A DNA stretch of 64,000 bases from Polytrichum commune (taxonomy: Eukaryota; Streptophyta; Polytrichopsida; Polytrichales; Polytrichaceae), in NCBI GenBank assembly GCA_950295325.1, contig OX485808.1:28106527-28170526 (forward strand). The letters are read 5' to 3'. Positions 37,490 to 49,521 of the stretch are shown here, in pieces. A program made the position numbers and the translations under genes. The number at the start of each line of letters is the position of its first letter. Positions within the stretch are counted from its first letter, which is position 1. A model generated the notes under the pieces. The model was not told where the DNA came from. It worked only from the letters and a program-made list of their open reading frames with translations, and made no database searches.

Positions 37490-40400
37490 ATGGTCTAAAG
37501 CTATCAGAGTTATTTGTAAAGTAAAGCAAACGAAATGACGGGTTTAATAGTTCCAAACCCCGAGTTTATGGGAATTAACACAAAGTCACCCCATGTTTTT
37601 TCAATGCCTAAATTATCATACACAAAGAGTGGTGCCAAGCTATTAAAAACCAGCTTTCTAGTTTGTCCTACTAGGATGGGGGGGGGGGGCAAGCTACCAT
37701 TGCATAGGCTGATCTAAAATTTAGGACAACAAGTATTTTATTTTAGATCCTGAAATTATCTCAATGTTTGCAGGTTGATTGAAAGAAGAGGTCTTGAAAA
37801 TTTCACCCAACTTTCAAATAGCCCATGATACACGATGGGCTAACGATATCCTAATATAAAGTTTTCTCAAAGAAGGATCAAACCCACGGTTTCGTCCACT
37901 TTGAGGCACTTTACTTATCACCCATACGCTTGAAAGTTACATTCGCCCTTGTGTTGGGAGGAAAACACATTTCGTTGTTTTGGGTTTTTTTATTATTATT
38001 ATTAAATGACTCATTTCAACTTGAACATAACATTAGCATAACATGCAAGGGCATCGCTTTCCACAATATATTTTCAATGTTTGTGGTCAATTATTTGTAG
38101 AATTATAGGTGGAGAAGGAGCTCATCTTGGTAATCAAATTCATTTGATCTCACCCCCATGGACTTTGGATTACTATGAAATTCCAAGGTTATGTAGATCT
38201 TGGTTTATGTTCTCAGTGGGTTTATGGACCTCAATTACACATAGGATTTTATGAACTTATCTAAAAACTTATGTGACCAAGTCATAAGCAATGTATTACC
38301 TCTAGAAAGAATATCGTAAACCAAAGTTTTTTGCATAATTTCAATAATTTTTCCCAAGACAATGAAGAGGTTCAAAGAAGAAAAGGTGTTATGAAGTTAT
38401 TGCCATAGCTTAAGTGTGCAAAGGATAACTTTTTTTGTGTGTTGTGTGCAACTAAAAAATGCTAGAATATTAACCCCTAAACAGTGGGGGTTTATGGCCA
38501 CTTCACAAACGAGACTGAGAGCCCATGACCCTTACACTTCAAGTAGTCTCATTGGTGGAAAAGGCGGAGCCGGTCCAAGTTTGCTTCACACTACGCTTGA
38601 GGGACAAACGGAGTATGTAAATGCAAGATAGATTTAAAGTCTACATGGATTCCTACATGGCATCAAATGGATCATGTTTAATGGTCACTTGGACTATGCC
38701 ACTTTTCAAAAACCACCTTTTGGAAGTAGGCCTAACACAAAACCGGGAGACCATGGCACTCCGAACACTCACAATTGTCGGTTTGTTCTATTTTATCATG
38801 CGCGAGGACCCGCATGAATATACATTCATTGAAATAGCATTTAGTTGAGGGCCCGGTCACATATGACTTCACACTACACTTGAGAGTCCGTGACCACACT
38901 ACATGATTTCGGAGGTGTCTTGGGACGGCCTTTGGACACTTTCTATTGGGCTCTCACCATTTCATGGTCATGGCTCTTGACTCGTGTGTGAAGTGGCCCT
39001 TAGGGTAGATTTGGTGTACTTTTTTATCATTTTGGAAATCCCAATGTTTTCCCAATGTTTTATGTGCCAAAACTAAATGGCACTAAGGTGACAACGGTAG
39101 ATTTGTTGCACACGATTGTGCCGATTCCAACTATGTCAACTCCCACCTTGTTTGAAGGACATTTGAATGGTCAAATTTACCAAAGAAAGTGACATGATAA
39201 CATCTTTAGGCCATGTCCAATAAAGTGGTACATGCTTATCCAAATCATATTCCAATTTTTTTAATCCAACAAGTTCCAACCCATCATTGAGAAGAGGCTT
39301 GCGATTAATTTTGTAGTTCCAATATAAAATCGTTACAAAGGCCATTTGTTGTCGGACTATCAAGAAGTGTACCACCATTGAAATAATTACATGTAGGTGG
39401 ATATGAGCAAACATCTAGACCTAATCGATGGTCCTACGTACCCTTGGAGAGAGAGCGGAATGTCCTTTTGATCCTTATTATCCGTAAGCTTGTATGTATT
39501 TTGAAGATGATGTATAAAGTAGGATTTGCAAGCTTATTTTACAAAACATTGAAGAAGCAATCTTTTGGACACAAAGTCAAAGCACGCGTCCATACAGTTT
39601 GACCTTTTAATTTAAGGTCATAAGCTTTGGATAAGTATTTGCAAAGGAAAAGCGTAAGAAAAACTTCATAGAATGGAGATGATATAAAGAGCGACTCATG
39701 AGTTCTATTAAATTGCAAAAAAAGAATATGATCATATGTATGGAGTAGTATGATTGATACTTCTTAATATAATTAAGAACTTGTAAGTTGATGAATCAAA
39801 GTTGACCTTTTGTTTCGAAGATTTTACCATGCATTCATAATCATCTTGATAATTATACTTACCAAATGGGAAATAAAAATGACATAATTTACATTTCTTG
39901 CATATTATAATATCTTATATTATTTTGCAAATATATATTAAGAAGAATTCAAATTCTTATTATATTCCATTTTTGTGAATAGAGAAAATTATTCACAACC
40001 ATTTTTTAATCAAATGTAACACCATTTGAGGATTGAGAGTTACTAATAGTTTTCATAAATGTACTAATCTTAGTGGGGAAATTGTTCACTAGTTGGGAGG
40101 TTGACCATGAGAATTATAAATAGCATGGCACTTTCTCAAACACCCATTATACAGCAAACCTTGCACACTCCCCCCACCCCCCAAACAAAACAAAATAAAA
40201 CAAAAACTCTTCCCAAAAAAAGACCTCCAATTGTGCGCTTAGGGGTAGTACTCCCAAGCTCACAAACACAAGGTGGTCTTGAATAACATCGAGGGTTAAG
40301 ATCCATTTACACATGATCACATTCCATTATGCACTTTAAAATGTGTCAAAATCCTTCAAACAATAAACGCATCTACAAAATATATATACACAATTAAATT

Positions 40401-41030
40401 CATCTTCATTTCAATAAGTTTTTTTTGAAAATGCTCACACATGGCTCATGACCTTATATAGAAGGTCTAACCGTACAACTTACAATTTTGCTTCAATGGT
40501 ATATCATAAAGCAAGTTTGCAAGTAATTTTAAACCAAATGTTGAACACACACAAAACCTTGGGGATAATAGAGTTATCTATGAAGTCCCTAAACCAAACT
40601 CAAAGAGAGACGAAACCGTGGATTTGATTGGGGTTTGATCCTTCTTTGAGACAACTTTCTACTAAGAGCTCATCAACTCGTTGTGTTTCATAGCTTAAAT
40701 TGAAAGTTAGGTGAAGCTTTTGGGACCTCCTCTCTCCACCTCTCAAACTTTAAGAGAGTTTAAGAATCTAAAGTAAGGTATGTGCATGGGACATGTCGTT
40801 CTAAATCTTGGATCAGCTTATGCAAGGCTAGCTTGGCCCACCCATCCTAGTAGGACCAACTAGAAAGCCATTTCTTAATAGCTCGAACCCACTCTTTGGG
40901 TATGGTAACCCAAGCATTAGAAAAAATTGGGCGATTTTGTGTTAATTCTCATTAACTCATGGTTTGGAACGAAACCCATGGCTTCATTTGCTCTACTTTA
41001 CAAATAACTACAAAGGGTTGCTTTAGACTA
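37490..41030. mobile_element. Long inverted-repeat (foldback/Mutator-like) non-autonomous element
   Basis: The left arm (about 37490-37906) and right arm (about 40599-41030) are inverted copies that can be followed over about 420 bases with many substitutions and small indels. Anchors include AGTTATTTGTAAAGTA-like, CTTTCTAGTT, GTCCTACTAGGATGGG, a TGCATA.GCTGAT segment, and AAAGAAGGATCAAACCC (37869-37885, reverse-complemented at 40631-40647). The 2.7 kb between them is AT-rich and has no transposase-like frame. Long arms around a non-coding centre are typical of Mutator-like or foldback DNA elements. I could not place exact ends or a target-site duplication. Confidence 0.7.
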
Positions 41031-41044
41031 AAGTGAGGAAGTAC

Positions 41045-42319
41045 ACTAATCAAGAATTTTAGGGAAATGATGCAATATGGTTGGCTACAAAAATGGGTTC
41101 TTCACTAGCCATGATATACACTATGGCCAAGACTTCTCTGTTGGAGAACGTCAAGCATGGATGAAAAAATGGCATGGTTGCTAACATAGCAACACTTAAA
41201 GTTGGGGGAGTTCTTTGAAGGTCGAGTTTCTTGGGCAACCTCAAACTCTTGGAAAAGAAACTTGATCTCTGAAGAACTCCAAATTGAGGCAATTTTTTTA
41301 ATTAAATTAAATTAAATTATTAATATTAAAAAATTTCCCATTGGGTCTGTCATATCAAATGTTGCCTCAAATAAGCCTTGTCTTGGTTGGAGATGCTTGA
41401 CCAATCAATGCACCATAGTCTAAACCGGCCCTAACTCTAATAAGGATTAAGGTAAATGGGTCTTCAGTGGCTTGTTTTCTTAATTTCACCCTTTTATATG
41501 GTCGGTGAGAATCAAAGAGCAAACATCATAAAGACGCATGTTTAAAAGAGATTAGAACATGTCTTCAAATAACAATAACTACTCTACACTCAATAATGAC
41601 CATAGTTGGGAGGACCTATGTATTTAGTTAAGAAATCAACAAACATGCACTTCCAATAACCATATGTAACTAAGTGAAAGAAAGTCCAATTTTCAATCCG
41701 ATTTTCACAAACTTAAGAACACAAAATATTTCATCTGCCACGTAGGCAGAGCCCTCCCATGCACAGGGGCACCTTCTTCCCAATCTCTCATTGCAAATTT
41801 CCACCGTGCTATTCTGACTCTTGCCACGTCACGGAGTGGAGCCCAAGCAATAAAGAAGAAGAAGAGAAAGAAGAAGAGAAAAAGAAAAAGAAAAAGAAAC
41901 TTACATGACTTAAAGAAGGTAGTATGTATTCAGGGAGGAAGCCTCCACGAAGGAAAGATAGAGCAGACCACGCTTCCCGCCGCTGCTGTAATCGTGCATG
42001 ACTCCAAATGTACGCCGGACGCTGATTTCGAGTTACGTCCTTCCGGGAATCTACGACACTCGAGGATAACAGAATCTGCCTCTTCTTTCCAACACAACAT
42101 CACTGCCACTAAGCCTCCTTACCACACAGACCAGCGCAAACCACTCTCATTACTTATTACATCGACGCCACCGATTCTCGCTTCGATTCAGACCCCTTGG
42201 CCTTTGCTTTCAGTTCTGCACCTGTCACTCCTTGCAAAATTTCTGCGTACGTCTTAAATCTCACTTTTGCTCGCTATGCTTATGATGGTGTATTCTGTTT
42301 AATGTTTGTTATCTTATAT

Positions 42320-42320
<1 letters not shown>
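41045..42320 (+). other. Gap and probable promoter/leader of FIS1
   Basis: No coding pattern is seen. It contains a purine-rich AAG/AAAG tract at 41852-41899. From about 42000 the composition becomes less AT-rich, consistent with promoter and leader DNA of the FIS1 gene. A good splice acceptor (GCGTGCAG) near 42755 just before the ATG suggests a leader intron. Confidence 0.4.
41852..41899. repeat. AAG/AAAAAG purine tract
   Basis: A 48-base run made almost only of A and G in AAG, GAAAG and AAAAAG units, about 900 bases upstream of the FIS1 start codon. Confidence 0.8.

Positions 42321-42350
<30 letters not shown>
42320..42350. repeat. (CTGT)n(CT)n microsatellite in the FIS1 upstream region
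   Basis: About four CTGT units run into CT units in the probable FIS1 leader or leader intron. CT-rich tracts near plant transcription starts can act as core promoter elements; no such role is shown here. Confidence 0.85.
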
Positions 42351-42785
42351 GTGCCTTTCCTTACAATCCCTGCCGCTCATGCAACTATGTCGCAACTACA
42401 ATTTGAAACACTCGTGCAATGAGGTGGCTGTGGTATCCGATCTCTCCCCATCATCCACGACCTTCCTGAATTACGCCGCGATTTTCCCACCTCTGTGTTG
42501 CGAAGGGTTTCTGGGTGGGGAGTCTGGAATCTGTTGAGAAAACGAGGTTGCTGAGAGTGTGGTGGACTTTGGCAGCTCTGTCAGATTAGGTTATGGTTGT
42601 TGGGATTTTCTTATAAGGGTGTGAGTGCTACAGTGTAGAGGGAATGGATCTCTTTTCCCGGAAGGTTTGGATTGTCCCGGTAGCCTTGGTCGAGAGTTAG
42701 GGCAGAATGCAGTCGAGGTTTTGGAGATTCAACAGCTGACTTTTTGCGCGTGCAGACTTATTGGAGGACTTTATAAAAAGAAGAG

Positions 42786-45195
42786 ATGGCGGAACAGTTT
42801 TTCACAAATATCGGGAACAAGATCGAGTCCTTTTTTGGAGGTGGGGATGCGTTGCCATGGACCGACTCAGAAATGATCGCTGTGAGTTTGTCAAGCTTCC
42901 TTCCCTCCGTAGACGATGTTAATCCAATTCTTGCAGAACATGGGGTTTTAGTTAACGATTTTTCACTCCATCTATCATATGAATGGATCCCAGTAATTTC
43001 CACATGTGTTCACGAATTCGACTTGTTTGTGATTGTGTTTATGTAAGCGTGATTGCACCGAGTGGTTGTGAGTATTCTCCCCCGTGCCAAAGGTTCTTGT
43101 TAGGGTCTTTGAGGCACTGTTTGCATCGATTTGGAGGTTTATCAGTACTTGAAAGAGACACAATCATTAATTTTCATATTACAATTTCATCTGTATGCAG
43201 ACCTGCGAGCAGGAGGCTGGGGTTTCCGGTGGTGATAAGAGTGAAAGTATTATGCGGCTGGCATGGGCCCTGGTTCATTCACGCAATGCACCAGATGTGC
43301 AGAGGGGTATTGCCATGCTAGAAGGTTTGTTCCACCCTTGTGTTAAAAAAACTCTTATGCTCTGTTGATGGCTTGTTAGTATCTCTGTCACCAAATCTCA
43401 CCATGGCAGGAGATTTTCGACTGGTTTGCATACATGTGGACAGTTACATCAAGTGCAGATGGGTGGGTTACTATGACAGAGTAATGATTACACATCTCTC
43501 TTATGTACTGTGAATGGTATTAGTGAATGATTCTACGAATCATTTTTTGCTGAGAGAGAATTCGCCCACTTTTTTTCTGCAACGAGTTGACATTTGGTTC
43601 ACCCTTGACCAAACTTTCGTTGTCAAGGAAGTTGAAGCATTCTGAAATCCAGCTCACCGAGTCCTGGTTTTCAATTGATATCTGTAATTTGCATTAAGCA
43701 GAGACACTTCCACCCTAAGAAGGGCCTGCTAGGATTACATTCTCTAGTCAAAATATACTAAGTAAACCATGATTCACATGCTTTAGTTTTTCTGTAACTG
43801 AACATGTCTTGCCAAGCACAAAGGCGGAGTGATCGATGTGGCTGCATCTACTAATAGTCCATTTCGGCATCTGAGCACATTTACTATACATTACTTGAAT
43901 TTTTGTTGGGAATGCATCTTAGCATGTGATTTCTGGACAACAAATGAAAACATGACTTTAAAAATATTGATCACAGGTGTGGGCAAGACTGATCCTAGGT
44001 TCCCATGTTTAACGCATGTTAAATTTATGCAAGGGTCACTTTTGGGTAAGGGTTACAACTAGGCGTGATTACCATATCCGTTGTATTGGGCATTTGATTG
44101 AACTGACTTGCCAATGGTTCTACACAGCATCATTGTCCGGTCAGGGAGCTGCAATGCAGAAGAGGGAAATCTTGTATCTTTTAGCAGTTGGTCAATATCG
44201 AGCTGGAGAATATGCCAGGAGCCGGCGCCTCGTTGATCAAGCTCTTTTGGTAAGCAAGTCTCTGCTTCCTTCTTCATATGTAGTCCAAAATCATACTTGT
44301 GCATTAAATAGCATTGATTTTATCTTCGTTTGTGCACTCTTTTCTGACAATCTCCTTTGTCTCCAGATTGCACCTGACTTCAGACAAGCTGCAGCTTTGA
44401 AGACAATGGTTGAGGATAAAATTGCAAAGGGTAAGTTCTAAGCTCTGCCTGTGACACAATTAGTTAGTGCATCATCTTCTCAACTCTCTCAGAAAAGCAT
44501 TTGACAATCTTTGAAGCTTCAGGAGCTGAACTGCTGTGCATTGCCTGCCTTCAAAAACTATTAAAAGTGAAGTTTTAATGGTTGCGTCAAATTCAACCCA
44601 AGTCATTGGTAGAACATCAAATGTCTGGTGGTTTTGGCATAGTGAAAGTTTGGTTGACTCTCCAATTAGAGGAATATGAGTAGTCATGTCAGTGAATGGT
44701 TTGCAATTGAGAGTGAGAGTGTGGACTCTTCAGGATTTTTTGAGGTGGCAACATCCTATTGAATCTGTAGTTGAGATGTCTGGGAAGTATTGGAATTCTT
44801 TGGGCAGTGCATTGTTGAGCCTAGAGATCTCAATCCTTGTTCAAGCTTCTGTGATTTTGATAAATGTGACACTCAGACTAAGCATGTTTGTGCTTTGGAT
44901 ATGCTGTTGTTATTGTAGACCTTTCTGGGTGCAACTTGTGATATATCATATAAATTGCTGGATCTTGTAAGAAGTATTAATTTCACTATCTGCTACGCAA
45001 ACTGTGAGGATGATGATGTGATTTCAAGGTCTGGTGTGGCTGATATTGTTTAAGGTCTGATTGTTGTTTACTAATAGAAGTTTGCTTGTGTCTTTGCAAT
45101 CAGATGGTTTGGTTGGCGTGGGATTAGCAGCTGCTGCTGTTGGTGTTGTGGCAAGTGGCATTGCTGCTGCAGTTCTTGGAGCACGTAGAAGATAA
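42786..45195 (+). CDS. FIS1: FIS1 mitochondrial/peroxisomal fission protein, 5 exons, 165 aa
   Basis: FIS1 is a tail-anchored outer-membrane protein that takes part in division of mitochondria and peroxisomes. Exons: 42786-42881, 43201-43324, 44128-44249, 44367-44430, 45104-45195 (498 nt, in frame). Length matches the usual 160-170 residues of plant FIS1. The N-terminal arm is MAEQFFTNIGNKIESFF. The TPR-like fold includes SIMRLAWALVHSRNAPDVQR, GIAMLE, REILYLLAVGQYRAGEYARS and RRLVDQALLIAPDFRQA. A Gly/Ala/Val transmembrane segment (GVGLAAAAVGVVASGIAAAV) follows, with a short basic tail GARRR, which is the usual tail-anchor signal. The start is the only ATG that gives the conserved N-terminal arm. 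Confidence 0.95.
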
Positions 45196-46699
45196 ATTTG
45201 CCACTCAGTCAAAGGTAGCAACCTACAAGCAGCTATGGCTTTTCCAGTTAGCTGTGGTGTTCTCTTCCAGGTTGTCATGTTTGTGCAAAGAGGTACTTGT
45301 TTTCGAAATGCATCAAAGACGTGAGGTTTATATCCATGTGCCATCAAATGACCTTGCCTGCACTAGGTATAAGCTTCTGAATTTGATTAGTTACTGAGAG
45401 GTTTCTCTGGTAGAACTAGAAAGCAGCATGATGTGCATTATATTTAGGTGCTGATCAGTGTATATCATCATTTGGTTATCCACCTTGGTGGTTGTTGGTG
45501 TTTAGTTACATAAACTGTAGATCTAGTCGGTGTGTACTCACTTCCAAATAGATGGGTTTGTTTTAGCTGGAGCCAGACTTCCGGCTTGCTACATGTCAAT
45601 ATGCCCAACAATGTTTTTGAGTTCACTTCAGTCTGGAACAGTAATCCAATCGTAAATCTGTAACCTATTTCTAAGTCAAGGATGTCACTTGGACATTTTT
45701 GTAGTTTGAAATGAGCTTCCAAACCATGAAACCTTCAGACTTATTTTCTGCCATTCCAAAATCAACCATATGGAGAAGAGTGCTGAATGTAAAAGAGAAA
45801 CCTCTTGATTGGCAGTTGTGGACAAGTATCTTTATATACATTTACAGTTAGTGGAAGGGTTGACGTTCTGAAATCAAATTTACTCTTGGCCTTTATTTCC
45901 TAGCTGTTTAAACAATATGAAATCTCTCTCCCGAGGATTTCTCACTTTTGGTAACAACCACAAGCTCAAATTACCTGACCCAGAGGCGTGATCAAAATAA
46001 CAGTCTGTTGTAAAAGTAAACTCTTCTCTATGCCTGATGTGTTATCTCCTATTTAGTTTTGTAAGCCTTTCTCACTGTGCACTTAAATATATCCTCGTCG
46101 AAACATGTTTTTTCGAAAATTTAACATGGTGTGTGCAGCTGACCCATTCTTGATGATTCCAATCATGCGTCCCTACAACATTATTAACCGCTTTTCTTAA
46201 ATTTACAAGCACGCAATCTTTATGGGTTGGATATGGCAACAATGTAAGCATGTTTGTGGTCTGGGGTTTTTTTGATGAAAATTCAGAGAGGTAGATGGAT
46301 ATGATCTGCACAACAATCAGCAACAATGCTTGACAGACATACATTGACAGATGAGTTTAAAAAAGCTGCCTTAAGAAATCCAGTGATGGGTTCCATGGGG
46401 ATTTCTAAGCACGTTTGCTTTTCAGCAATTGGATTCCTTGTTTTACAGACAGATGAAAGCCAATAAACTCATTTACACTTGCTTATGCTAACAAACATTG
46501 TACTAAGATACATCATCAGATCTAGAACCTCAGTCCTGAACATAGTCCACTAGGTAACAATTTGAAAGTGAAACACTTGATTTACAAACTTTTATGCTCA
46601 GTTTAGAATCTTGCCAAAGTCGGCTTCAATTGTGCAGGATCCCTGTCTGCAAATTAATTGCAAGAACATTGGAATTGCATCCCCATGCTGAATCAGGGA
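45196..46699. other. Intergenic, no gene seen
   Basis: This begins with the 3' UTR of FIS1. The remaining frames are short and show no domain content. Confidence 0.5.
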
Positions 46700-46837
46700 A
46701 ACCACAGGGAAATAAACATTGAGCAATGAATAATCATGCTGAATGTCAGCATGTGTAACAGTAACCTTCAACCCATATGACATGTTCTAAGCTATTGTGC
46801 AATTGAACAATGTTGGCTCCTGACTAACAACATTTAT
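46700..46837 (-). pseudogene. ABC-transporter-like exon remnant with an in-frame stop
   Basis: After a TTGCAG acceptor, the minus strand reads INVVSQEPTLFNCTIA, then TAG (46787-46789), then NMSYGLK and THADIQH. This matches the Q-loop region of ABC nucleotide-binding domains of the ABCB type, whose pattern is (I/V)SVVxQEPxLFNCSIxENIxYGL. In that pattern the codon at the stop is Glu, so one base change from GAG would explain it. No Walker A or signature motif could be found around it. I read it as a fragment of a decayed copy. Confidence 0.55.
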
Positions 46838-49521
46838 CTGCAAGCAAACAACATCAAACAGCTCAGATTCACATTGAAAGTATAAGCTCATTGCATATGA
46901 GCATGCAGAAGTACCAGACACATAGTACCTGAGTTTGAGTTTCTGACTCTTGTAAATTAATGACAGAACCTTCAAAGACGGCTAAATGTGAATGGCTGGA
47001 AGCTCCGGTAACTCACTCCTGAAATATATATTACATTTTTATATGTTGATAAACCAGGCCACTAATTCCACAAAATCCGAAACTAATGTGCTTTTCATAT
47101 TAATCTATCATGTTAATTGAATGTTGTTTCTAAGGGACCTGTAGTAGCATGTGTGGAACAATACCTTCTCATCAAGGTGACGATGGGTTACTGTTTTTCA
47201 ATGGGACACTGGTGAGGGCAATCATGCCTTATTCAAGCTCATAGACTAAATGTAGATGAGGCTAATTCTGTTAGCTTCCTTAATCGGAGACCCATTTTTG
47301 GCTCATAATTGGTGGTATTATCACTCTAATTTGGTAGGTGAGTACTACTACATGGTAAATTTAGTTACCACCTTAATGATATTTATGTTAGCCACCTTTC
47401 CAAAATTTAAACTGCACCCATCATCCTCCATAATGAGTGCTATCCATTGAGCTATGACACACTTGACTTTTGTGTCCAAGGTGGGCAAATTAGGAGACAA
47501 AAACTGGGACAAAATAGGAGGCAACATGTGACTGTGAGGTGCCAACAACCTTGTATTGTGGGTATTCTATAATGGAAAAACAATGCAACAACATTTTATC
47601 TTACATGTGACTACTTTAGAGACATGACACAACCAAAATTGGCATTAAACTTGGTTTTTATTGGCAAATGACCCATGTAGAAACTGCTAATGATGTTGTC
47701 CACTTACACAACATTTGGAGCCTAAATAAACACCTTCCTCAACTCAAATTTCAATGATTTCAAATTCTTTGGTCAAGAATCGCAATTGCTAACCTGCTCA
47801 AATTTCTAATGCTCGAATCCATCAGCTGGATGCTTCCACCGAGTTGGAGGTGTCCACATTAGCCTCGTCTACCTTACCTCCACCAGCTGTGCAATTGTAG
47901 TCTACATATAGAGGAGCCAGAAGATGCCAACCTTAGTTTCAAGTCGATGCGGTCCAAGTTTTGAGGTAAGATTCACTCCCTAGAGTCACAAAATGAGCAA
48001 CATTTTTACCAACAACTCTTTAGATAAAACAAAATTTGGCATACCAACCAACATAGAAAACAACTAGGTCCTGAACCAGACAATATTTTTGCACTCTACT
48101 TTAGAGTGCTTTTACTAGGAGCACAACATGTGAGTCGTGAACTTACATGTGACACAAAAAACAGATCTATAATGCTCAAAACATTTTTTAACTCATGCAA
48201 ATGTAACAACCTAAAGTAATTCTTGAAGAAAAGGTTCTTCAAGAGGTTTTGCCATAGGCAGAGCTCATAGAACAGGGCACACTAACTCTTCTTACAAGTT
48301 TACAGGTCTCCTACACCTTGGCAGCTTCCAATGACAAGAAAGTTGTTATATCCTCATTTAATCTTTCCAAATAATAAGCTTGGATGACCAGCTACGTATA
48401 TTTGAACACATAAATAAAATAAATATAAAATTAACATCAGTGTTTTTGTACACTGACGTGAATGGGAACCCGTTCATCCTAACCTTGATTATGTTTCAGC
48501 AACAGTTGGAAACAAACAAACCTTGAGAACTAAGTCTTTTGGTCGTGAAGGATATGAGAACCATACATCGTCCAGTTGCAACTCCCAGTCCTCATCCTTC
48601 CTGGAAATTTTACACCAAATTCTGTGCACAGGGCAAATATTATATTTTCAACCTTAGTGGATACATGCTATAATTGATAAAAGGAATAAGAAGCATGCAA
48701 ATGCACAATTTACACACACTACATTGAACTCTCAAAGTATCCAGGTTAGAATGAGACCATCTTAAACATTGAATAAGAAGTTATCATGTCAACCACAATG
48801 CCCCAGGCGTATTGCCACACTAAGTCTACCACCATGCAAGGCAATAGAACTAATAAAAAGAGCAATTACCCAAGATTGTCACCAACCTTGGATATATTGG
48901 AGCCCCGTATTTAGTCATTGGAAGACTCTGCAGCTTGCATCTCTGACTGATAATTGTGGGATACAATCATGGAAAGTATTGTGCTAAAATATTGTGCATG
49001 CCATTCGTCTAGTATTCAGTATCACATTTCCAGTAAACAAAGTGAGGTCTCATACTACCTTCAAGTTGACTAACTCCTGCCACCCACAAACTCATTGCAA
49101 AATTCTGTCCAAGAACAACCTTTCCATCCTTGCTTACAAACTTGCAGGACCTTAACAAAAATGACTAACTTCCTATGGACCGTCTGGTGCTTCCTGGTTG
49201 ACCTTTTTTTGATGCTGAGCTATGATATCCACTTGGGATTTGATGTAAATCTACGTTCGTGATCACTAAGTGGTCTACTTGGGCAAAGTATCAGCCTTAA
49301 ACAACATTGGCGTCTCATCACTGATTACTTACATCGTTCTTGACAGATCTTCATCTAGGATGCAGGTGGATCATACATGCCAATCTCCAAATAGAAATTT
49401 GCAATAAGTATGAAAACTTTGTGGAGGTAGATGACACTGATGACAGTATGCTTATCAGCGCTCCATTTTCTAAGAAAATTGTAGTGTCAAGTACCAGCAT
49501 CATATGGTAAGTTAAGACCTC
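46838..49521. other. Intergenic, no gene seen
   Basis: The frames are short with no domain content. Minus-strand sequence upstream of the ABC-like remnant (46930-47030) has splice-like borders but no recognisable ABC sequence. Confidence 0.45.
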
